17,687 nt of DNA from Solirubrobacterales bacterium. GTDB lineage: Bacteria > Actinomycetota > Thermoleophilia > Solirubrobacterales > Solirubrobacteraceae. Shown piece after piece: positions 12,591-17,687 of this stretch. The stretch is from the NCBI GenBank assembly GCA_019240015.1, contig JAFAZB010000385.1:1-17687 (forward strand), written 5' to 3'. The notes beneath the pieces were generated by a model. It was not told the DNA's origin. It saw nothing but the letters and a program-made list of their open reading frames with translations, and made no database searches. Position numbers and translations under genes: made by a program. Numbering within the stretch: the first letter of the stretch is position 1; the number at the start of each line of letters is the position of its first letter.

Positions 12591-13409
12591 TCACGCGACC
12601 TGCTCCAGCGGCACCGTGCCGGGTTGGAACCGTCGGGCCGCCTCGACAAATGAGCGGAACAGTGCCGCCTGCTCACGACGATTCACCAGGCACTCGGCGT
12701 GCCATTGTACGCCCAGGACGAAGCCGCGATCGAGCGCCTCGAGGCTCTCGATCGTTCCGTCGGATGCGTGGCTGCTCGCTACCAACCCGCGGCCGATCGT
12801 GGCCACCGCCTGGTGGTGAAAAGAATTGACCTTGGCCCGGTTCCGGCTCAGTATCGCCGCCAGCTGACTCGACGGATCGATCGACACCCAGTGCGTCGGG
12901 TCCGAGCTGCGCTGCTGTTGGCGGTGGGCGATTCGATCGCCGACGAGGTCAGGGAGGTGCTGGTGCAGCGTCCCGCCGCGCGCCACGTTGAGCACCTGAA
13001 GCCCGCGGCAGACCGCCAGGATCGGAAGCTCGCGCGCGTCGGCGGCCCGCGCGAGCGCCAGCTCGAACGCGTCCAGGTCCGCCTCCGTCGGGCCGGTGAG
13101 CGGGTGCCTGCGCTCGCCGTACCCTTCTGGATCAAGGTCGGGTCCGCCGGACAGACAGACGCCGTCGATCCTGGAGAGCAATGGCTCGATCCGCTCGATC
13201 GCGAGCGGGGGGATCACCACCGGGATCGCGCCGGCGGCCTCGAGCGCCTGGAGGTAGCGCAACCCCAGGGCCATTTCGCGCTGGGGTGGCTCGCCCTGCG
13301 GGGTCGGGGTGACGGTCCCGCTGCGCCGCACCTCGGAGGTGGTAACGGCGATCAGCGGACGCAAGTCGGGCGTATGCGGCGCGCGAATCGGCGCCACCTG
13401 CGCAGGCAT
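12591..13409 (-). CDS. PuuD-like gamma-glutamyl hydrolase (class I glutamine amidotransferase, peptidase C26)
   Basis: A 272-residue enzyme. RPLIAVTTSEVRRSG opens the fold, IDGVCLSGGPDLDPEGYGE (81-99) is the oxyanion region, LPILAVCRGLQVLNVARGG (128-146) holds the nucleophile Cys 134, NSFHHQAV (195-202) is the conserved His stretch, and VQWHAEC (234-240) gives His 237 and Glu 239, so the triad is complete. Relatives cleave gamma-glutamyl amides such as gamma-glutamyl-GABA. The most common motif here is WHPE; WHAE is a mild change. ATG 13409 is taken as the start because homology begins soon after; the frame is open to 13664 without homology, and no clear ribosome site is visible. It precedes the GCS2-type ligase by 30 bp, so the two probably act in one gamma-glutamylation route. 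Confidence 0.9.
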   Translation of the reverse strand: MPAQVAPIRAPHTPDLRPLIAVTTSEVRRSGTVTPTPQGEPPQREMALGLRYLQALEAAGAIPVVIPPLAIERIEPLLSRIDGVCLSGGPDLDPEGYGERRHPLTGPTEADLDAFELALARAADARELPILAVCRGLQVLNVARGGTLHQHLPDLVGDRIAHRQQQRSSDPTHWVSIDPSSQLAAILSRNRAKVNSFHHQAVATIGRGLVASSHASDGTIESLEALDRGFVLGVQWHAECLVNRREQAALFRSFVEAARRFQPGTVPLEQVA

Positions 13410-13504
13410 CGGCAAAGAATTACAACGCCCCCGCGGACGGACCTTGGCCGCAGGGACAAAATCTGGAGCGACCGATGGGCCTCCCGACCAGCCGTTGCGC
13501 GCGC

Positions 13505-13551
13505 GGCCGAGCTCCCATTGTGGTGTGACAAGGCGCAACGGGAGCCCGGCC
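13505..13551 (-). terminator. Strong hairpin between the SnoaL-like and gamma-glutamyl hydrolase genes
   Basis: Arms 13505-13520 and 13536-13551 pair over 16 bp around a 15-base loop. Read on the minus strand the two imperfect positions become G-U pairs, so the RNA stem is continuous; on the plus strand they are A-C mismatches. This bias indicates a function in minus-strand RNA. It lies about 50 bp after the SnoaL-like gene and about 95 bp before the hydrolase start. No U tract follows, so it may be a U-less terminator or a leader structure. Confidence 0.5.
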
Positions 13552-13600
13552 GCTAGGTACGACGCACTACGCGGGTCGTTCCTTCCCGAGCGGCGTGCAC

Positions 13601-14017
13601 TCAGGCCGGAGCGGGCACCGCACCCACCTGCTGGAGCAGACCGAGTGCGTCCCAAACGGTCCATTCCTCGGCGATCTTCCCGTCCGCGACCCGAAACACG
13701 GTGATCGCTTCGACAGAGATCGGCTTTCCGGTGGGGTCGAGTCCCATCAGCTCGCCGCGATGAGTTCCGCTCCCGATCCAGCGCGCGATCACCCGGTCCT
13801 CGACCGACATCAGCTCCTGGATCTCCCAGTGGCCGTCGACGGCCTCCTGGTAGAGGCCGACGCGCTCCCGGATGCCGTCAGGGCCTTCCGCTGGGGGTGC
13901 CTGGGGGCCGTGGGCCACGTAGTCGGGGGCGACAAGCTCGTCGGCCAGCTCCGCGCGACGCTGATTGCAGAACTCCTCGAAGAAGCGGCGCACGAGCGCC
14001 TCGTTCTCGGCTGACAT
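13601..14017 (-). CDS. SnoaL-like (NTF2-fold) ester cyclase/isomerase family protein
   Basis: A 138-residue protein with the SnoaL-like pattern: ALVRRFFEEFCNQRRAELAD (7-26), APDYVAHGPQAPP, GPDGIRERVGLYQEAVDGHW, VIARWIGSGTHRGELMGLDP, and SVEAITVFRVADGKIAEEWT (100-119) before a D-A-L-G-L-L-Q-Q-V-G-A end. These alpha+beta-cone proteins include polyketide cyclases and many small hydrolases or isomerases of unknown substrate. A strong AAGGAGG lies six bases before ATG 14017. The gene follows the HD-GYP/LuxR regulator by 73 bp in the same direction; the gap holds a perfect 12-bp palindrome, so this gene may be a target of that regulator. No biosynthetic cluster surrounds it, so a polyketide role is unlikely. 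Confidence 0.88.
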   Translation of the reverse strand: MSAENEALVRRFFEEFCNQRRAELADELVAPDYVAHGPQAPPAEGPDGIRERVGLYQEAVDGHWEIQELMSVEDRVIARWIGSGTHRGELMGLDPTGKPISVEAITVFRVADGKIAEEWTVWDALGLLQQVGAVPAPA

Positions 14018-14049
14018 CGAGACCTCCTTGCGGTTTGGTGCGGGCGCCC

Positions 14050-14061
14050 AGCATCGATGCT
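14050..14061. promoter_or_regulatory. Perfect 12-bp palindrome AGCATCGATGCT upstream of the SnoaL-like gene
   Basis: This palindrome lies 33 bp before the SnoaL-like ATG, in the 73-bp gap after the LuxR-type regulator gene. The half-site GCATCGA is repeated once more overlapping it on the minus strand (GCATCGAGCATCGATGC). Dimeric LuxR-type regulators bind such sites, so it is a candidate operator. A short GGCCG/CGGCC hairpin at 14080-14091 overlaps the regulator's stop. Confidence 0.3.
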
Positions 14062-14090
14062 CGATGCCGGCGGCGCATCGGCCGAACGGC

Positions 14091-15641
14091 CTATTTATCC
14101 GTTGCGGCCGGGACCAGGCCGTTCTCGATCGCGAACACCGCAGCGCCCGCTCGGGTCCTGAGGCCGATCTTGTCGTAGACGCTCGCGAGATGGTGCTGCA
14201 CGGTCCGCGGTGAGAGCACCAGCACGTCGGCGATCTCCCGGTTGCTGACCCCGCGTGCGAGCACGCGCAGCACGTCGACCTCGCGGTCGGTGAGGTCGTT
14301 CGGCCACGCTGTTCGCCGGCGCGGCAGTCCCGCCGCCTCGACGACCGCTCCCACCGCCACGGCATCCAGGCGGCCTGCGATCACCTCTTCGTGTAGCGCA
14401 TCAGCCGCTTGCGAGCGCGATCGAGGGCCGCGGTGCGGCCGCGCCTCGGTCATCGCGGCGAACACGTCGGCGGCCCCCAGCAGGCGCTCGGCGCTCGAGA
14501 GCTCGATCGCCCGCGTCCCGCGGTGGTAGCCGCTGCCGTCGAGCCGTTCGTGGTGTGCGGCAGCTCGCACGGCCAGGTGCTCCAGCGCTGGGCAGCGCCT
14601 GAGAATCCGCTCGGTCCAATAGGAATGAAGGCGTACCCGCTCCCATTCGACTGGGCTGAGAGGGCCTGGGCGATCCCAGACCGCGCTCGAGACTCCGACC
14701 CGGCCGATATCGAGCAACAAGGCGCTGGCCCGCAGCGTGCGGCGAGCCCCCTCGTCGTATCCGAGCAGCGCCCCCGCGCTGTCGCTGAGCTCCGCGACGT
14801 GGGCGGAGTGGCCGAGCAGGAAAGCCCCCTTCAGATCCGCGAAGCTCGCGAACGCCGAGCAGACGCGGTCGAGCCCCGCCGCCGGGACCTTGATCGGCGG
14901 CGGCGGCTCGGCGGCGAGCGCGGCGGTGAGCATGTCGGAAGCCTCGAGCGCGCCGAGGACGCGCTCCGCGTTCGCCGCGAAGCTCGCGCACATGTAAGGG
15001 TCCAGGTGACCCCCCGCGCGGCGGGCCACGTGCTCCGCCGCGCCGGCACCACCGGCGTCGGAATGGGCCATCACGGCCTGCTCCGCGACGTGCACGACAC
15101 GAGCGGCAACGGTCAGCTCCTCACCGGAGCGACCCGAGGGGAACCCCTGGCCGTCGTAACGCTCGTATACCTCGTCGAGAGCAGCGATCGCTCCGGCGGG
15201 GAGCTCGAGCCTCGCGCCCAGCGTGGCGCTGACCTCGCAGCTGCCACGACCCAGGGCCGCGCCCTGGGCCGGCACCTCCTTGGCGAAGCGGGTGACCAGC
15301 TCACCCGCGCGCTTGCTTCCGGCCCAGGCGGAGAACCGCGCGGTCTGCGCGGCCAGATTCGAGGGATCGCCCAGATCGAAGGTCTTCAGCTCCCGCTGGA
15401 TCGCCACGTCGTCGTCGAACAGGTCGGCGAACAGGGACGCGTGAGCGGTGCAGCCGAGCGACCGCAGCAGCGCGGCGAAGTACACCGCGCACCGGTCTGC
15501 GCGCCCGAGCTCCAGCGCGTCGGCGAGCAGCGAAGCGACCACGCACGTGCGCAGCCCCTTCTCGAACGGGACCCCGGCCCCGAGGTCCGTCGTCAGCGAG
15601 AGCGCCGCCAACACCTCCGCGAGTCGAATCGGTTCGAGCAC
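14091..15641 (-). CDS. Tandem HD-GYP-like protein with C-terminal LuxR helix-turn-helix
   Basis: From GTG 15641 the protein has 516 residues. A first HD-like region (about 1-200) includes CAVYFAALLRSLGCTAHASL and YERYDGQGFPSGRSGEELTV. A second HD-GYP region (about 270-405) has HSAHVAELSDSAG, SALLLDIGRVGVSSAVWDRP, AAHHERLDGSGYHRG (361-375) and ADVFAAMTEARPHR. A LuxR DNA-binding domain (about 448-505) ends it with LTDREVDVLRVLARG and SPRTVQHHLASVYDKIGL. In the second domain the His of the His-Asp dyad is Leu 310 (codon CTC, one base from CAC), and GYP is GYH, so metal-dependent phosphodiesterase activity is doubtful and a sensing role is likelier. GTG 15641 is chosen because homology begins right there; the frame is open to 15746. 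It may control the SnoaL-like gene downstream. Confidence 0.85.
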   Translation of the reverse strand: MLEPIRLAEVLAALSLTTDLGAGVPFEKGLRTCVVASLLADALELGRADRCAVYFAALLRSLGCTAHASLFADLFDDDVAIQRELKTFDLGDPSNLAAQTARFSAWAGSKRAGELVTRFAKEVPAQGAALGRGSCEVSATLGARLELPAGAIAALDEVYERYDGQGFPSGRSGEELTVAARVVHVAEQAVMAHSDAGGAGAAEHVARRAGGHLDPYMCASFAANAERVLGALEASDMLTAALAAEPPPPIKVPAAGLDRVCSAFASFADLKGAFLLGHSAHVAELSDSAGALLGYDEGARRTLRASALLLDIGRVGVSSAVWDRPGPLSPVEWERVRLHSYWTERILRRCPALEHLAVRAAAHHERLDGSGYHRGTRAIELSSAERLLGAADVFAAMTEARPHRGPRSRSQAADALHEEVIAGRLDAVAVGAVVEAAGLPRRRTAWPNDLTDREVDVLRVLARGVSNREIADVLVLSPRTVQHHLASVYDKIGLRTRAGAAVFAIENGLVPAATDK

Positions 15642-15960
15642 GCCGCTGCCGATCCTAGTTGGCGAGCCACGGCGCCCGGGCGGCGAGCACCCGGGGCCGC
15701 GCTCCATAGGAGACGGGCGGGCGCGCCAATCGACGCGATCGCGCACTGGTGCTCCCGCTCGGAGCGGTGGGCGCCCCTGGTGCGACGACGTGATCGCTAG
15801 CGGAACCGCCCTTGAAAACGGTCGGGGGTGTGTGCGATCTGGTGCGATCCGGGTCGATCCCGACCCCTGGCAAGACTTGCCCGGGCTGTGGCCCCGGTGT
15901 GGCCCAGCTTGGGGAAGCTAGTTTCGAGCTAGCACCCCGGATCCCCAGTGTTGACGCGAG
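15642..15960. other. Gene-free stretch between the HD-GYP/LuxR gene and tRNA-Val
   Basis: No gene is supported in these 319 bases. On the minus strand TAGGAT ends 10 bases before the GTG of the regulator and may be its -10. Small inverted repeats are present: GGGTCG/CGACCC around 15850-15865, AGCTT/AAGCT around 15906-15919, and GCTAG/CTAGC at 15917-15933, the last two lying about 30-55 bases after tRNA-Val, where a terminator would be expected. None has a U tract. Confidence 0.4.
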
Positions 15961-16033
15961 TGGACGATGCTGGGCTCGAACCAGCGACCTCCGCCTTGTC
16001 GAGGCGGCGCTCTCCCAGCTGAGCTAATCGTCC
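15961..16033 (-). tRNA. tRNA-Val(GAC)
   Basis: The minus strand forms a full cloverleaf: acceptor GGACGAT/ATCGTCC, D arm GCTCAGCTGGGAGAGC, anticodon stem CCGCC/GGCGG around the loop TCGACAA with anticodon GAC, and T arm GCTGG-TTCGAGC-CCAGC. The discriminator base is A, usual for tRNA-Val. CCA is not encoded. It is transcribed divergently from thrS, with 67 bp between them. Confidence 0.96.
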
Positions 16034-16046
16034 GGGCAGCTGTACA

Positions 16047-16052
16047 AATGTA
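16047..16052 (-). promoter_or_regulatory. Candidate -10 box (TACATT) of tRNA-Val
   Basis: TACATT on the minus strand lies 13 bases before the tRNA-Val 5' end, in a short AT-rich patch within GC-rich DNA. No clear -35 box is seen. It is one half of a compact divergent promoter region shared with thrS. Confidence 0.35.
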
Positions 16053-16088
16053 GCCCACCGCAGCGCGCAGCCAGCCCGCCGCAGCGCC

Positions 16089-16094
16089 TAGCAT
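16089..16094 (+). promoter_or_regulatory. -10 box (TAGCAT) of thrS, leaderless layout
   Basis: TAGCAT is followed by exactly 6 bases and the thrS ATG at 16101. The same spacing is seen at marR (TAGAAT, 6 bases, ATG). No Shine-Dalgarno sequence is present, and there is no room for a T-box or other leader, so thrS here probably starts translation from a leaderless mRNA. Confidence 0.5.
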
Positions 16095-16100
16095 CCGCGC

Positions 16101-17687
16101 ATGGAGTACGTGCTGCCCGACGGGACCACGCTGGCGCTGCCGGGCGGCGCCACCGGGCGGGACGCTGCGGCGGCGATTGGGCCGGGACTGGCGAAGGCGG
16201 CGCTGGCGGTCGAGGTCGCCGACGAGCTGCGCGACCTGGAGCGCCCCCTGCCTGAGAGCGACGGCGGTGGAGGGGCGCCCCGGCTCCAGATCGTGACCGC
16301 GCGCAGCGGCGAGGAGGCACTGAGACTGATTCGCCACGACTGCGCGCACGTGCTGGCGGCCGCGATGCTCGAGCTGTATCCCGGGGTCAAGATCTCGATC
16401 GGCCCCCCGATCGCCGACGGCTTCTACTACGACTTCGAGTTTCCCGCGGGGGTCGCGGTCAGCGACGCCGACTTCGAGCGGATCGAAGCCAAGATGCGCG
16501 AGCACGTCGATGCCGATGAGCACTTCGTACGCGAGGAGGTCCCCGTCGCGCAGGCACGGGAGCGCTTTCGCCGCGACGGTCAGGACTACAAGGTCGAGCT
16601 GATCGACGACCTCGTACGCGACCAGAGCGTCGACCGGGTCTCGCTGTACACCAACGGCCCGTTCACCGACCTGTGTCGCGGACCGCACTCTCCGAGCACC
16701 GGGCGGATCGGCTCCTTCAAGCTCCAGTCGGTGGCGGGCGCCTACTGGCGCGGCGACGCCAGGAACCCGATGCTGACCCGCGTCTACGGCACCGCGTTCT
16801 TCTCGGCGAGGGACCTGGAGGAGCACCTCGAGCGGCTCGAGCAGGCCCGGGCCCGCGACCATCGCAGGCTCGGTCCCCAACTTGGCCTGTTCGCGTTCTC
16901 GGATCTCGCACCGGGGTCTGCTTTCTGGCTGCCCGCGGGGACCGAGGTGTTCAACTCGTTGGTGACGCTGAGCCGCGAGATGGGACGCGAACGTGGCTAC
17001 AGCGAGGTGAAGACGCCGCAGCTCTATGACAGCTCGCTGTGGCAGACCTCCGGCCACTGGGACAAGTACCGCGAGAACATGTTCGTGACCGAGTCCGAAG
17101 AACGGGCGCTGGCGATCAAGCCGATGAACTGCCCGGGGCACTGCCAGCTGTACGGGATGCAGCGCCATTCCTACCGCGAGCTTCCGGTGCGCTACTTCGA
17201 GCCGGGGCTGCTGCACCGCAATGAGCCGAGCGGAACGCTCCACGGCCTGCTGCGCGTCCGGCACTTCAGCCAGGACGACGCCCACATCTTCTGCACCGAG
17301 GAGCAGGTTCAGCAGGAGGTGGCAGGTTGCCTGGAGTTCGCGTTCGCGATCTACGAGGTGTTCGGCCTGGATGTCCGGCTGGAGCTCTCGACTCGCCCCG
17401 AGCAACGGATTGGCGACGACGCGCTGTGGGACCGTGCCGAGGGGGCCCTCGGACAGGCGCTTGCGAGCCGGGGCCTGCCCTATGAGATCGGCGAGGGAGA
17501 GGGCGTCTTCTATGGCCCCAAGATCGATATCCACATGACCGACTCGCTGCGGCGCTCCTGGCAGATCGGCACGATCCAGCTCGACTACAACATGCCCCAG
17601 CGCTTCGAGCTCACCTACACCGGCGCCGATAACGCCGAGCATCGACCGGTGATGATCCACCGGGCGCTGATGGGCTCATACGAGCGC
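16101..17687 (+). CDS. thrS: Threonyl-tRNA synthetase, 5' part (cut by window end)
   Basis: The first 529 residues of ThrRS, which attaches threonine to tRNA-Thr in the cytoplasm. A short TGS-like N-terminus (1-60, starting MEYVLPDGTTLALPGG) is followed by the editing domain with HDCAH at 79-83 and LCRGPH at 191-196, which supply the His/Cys residues that remove mischarged Ser. The class II catalytic core has PMNCPGH (341-347, zinc Cys 344), the motif 2 region LHRNEPSGTLHGLLRVRHF (371-389), DDAHIFC (zinc His 395) and VMIHRALMGSYER with zinc His 520. All three zinc ligands are thus visible. The family is usually about 640 residues, so the anticodon-binding domain and motif 3 lie mostly beyond the window. 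ATG 16101 sits 6 bases after a TAGCAT box. Confidence 0.98.
   Translation, partial: MEYVLPDGTTLALPGGATGRDAAAAIGPGLAKAALAVEVADELRDLERPLPESDGGGGAPRLQIVTARSGEEALRLIRHDCAHVLAAAMLELYPGVKISIGPPIADGFYYDFEFPAGVAVSDADFERIEAKMREHVDADEHFVREEVPVAQARERFRRDGQDYKVELIDDLVRDQSVDRVSLYTNGPFTDLCRGPHSPSTGRIGSFKLQSVAGAYWRGDARNPMLTRVYGTAFFSARDLEEHLERLEQARARDHRRLGPQLGLFAFSDLAPGSAFWLPAGTEVFNSLVTLSREMGRERGYSEVKTPQLYDSSLWQTSGHWDKYRENMFVTESEERALAIKPMNCPGHCQLYGMQRHSYRELPVRYFEPGLLHRNEPSGTLHGLLRVRHFSQDDAHIFCTEEQVQQEVAGCLEFAFAIYEVFGLDVRLELSTRPEQRIGDDALWDRAEGALGQALASRGLPYEIGEGEGVFYGPKIDIHMTDSLRRSWQIGTIQLDYNMPQRFELTYTGADNAEHRPVMIHRALMGSYER

Noticed and set aside
14409..15800. Plus-strand open frame opposite the HD-GYP/LuxR gene, and similar ones at 7095-8324 (minus), 8628-9626, 10766-11815, 11334-12539 and 12699-13556 (plus)
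   Set aside because: All are antisense shadows of real genes, with low-complexity Arg/Ala/Gly-rich translations.
15918..17660. Long minus-strand open frame (580 codons) opposite thrS
   Set aside because: It overlaps thrS and tRNA-Val, shows no motifs, and thrS has all its catalytic and zinc residues on the plus strand.
1..17687. CRISPR array, insertion sequence or phage structural genes
   Set aside because: No regularly spaced repeats, transposase, integrase or phage gene was found on either strand.

Overview
The window is high-GC DNA with actinobacterial habits: GTG and TTG starts, -10 boxes placed 6-7 bases before the start codon as in leaderless transcripts, a MarR/YceI/VOC gene set, a GCS2-type carboxylate-amine ligase, and an HD-GYP/LuxR fusion of a kind I associate with Thermoleophilia (Solirubrobacter/Conexibacter relatives). 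The lineage is an inference; no rRNA is present. All genes from 1 to about 3.5 kb and from 8.4 to 16.0 kb lie on the minus strand. The signalling operon at 4.2-7.8 kb and thrS at the right end lie on the plus strand.

Left flank (1-3.5 kb): the 5' part of a small ABM-like protein gene, a large FUSC-family membrane protein, then a decayed AraC regulator + VOC protein pair in which both genes have lost internal segments.

Centre (3.6-8.45 kb), the most unusual part: an intact tRNA-Gly(GCC) at 8379-8452 and a 43-nt copy of its 3' half (anticodon loop to 3' end) at 3595-3637, in the same orientation, bracket about 4.8 kb. This is the geometry of an island integrated at a tRNA, but no integrase is present. 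Inside, a 53-bp inverted repeat (52/53 identical; 3910-3962 and 7890-7942) frames a tightly overlapping four-gene operon: a multi-pass membrane protein, a complete NarL-type sensor kinase, a second kinase that keeps its phospho-accepting His but has lost the ATP-binding N and D boxes, and a NarL/LuxR response regulator. I infer that the first kinase phosphorylates the second in trans, or that the second is a regulatory pseudokinase. A PIN-toxin fragment lies beside the left arm, and a gene-free stretch with a strong hairpin and competing pairings follows the right arm.

Right of the island: tRNA-Gly and tRNA-Cys, then (reading leftward) a MarR regulator and a yceI - FMN/quinone reductase - ring-cleavage-type VOC dioxygenase operon that looks like a quinone/catechol stress module. 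The reductase is interrupted by an in-frame TGA. Next come a gamma-glutamyl ligase and hydrolase pair (GCS2 type, PuuD-like), a SnoaL-like protein, the HD-GYP/LuxR regulator (HD histidine changed to Leu), tRNA-Val(GAC), and divergently the 5' part of thrS, cut by the window end.
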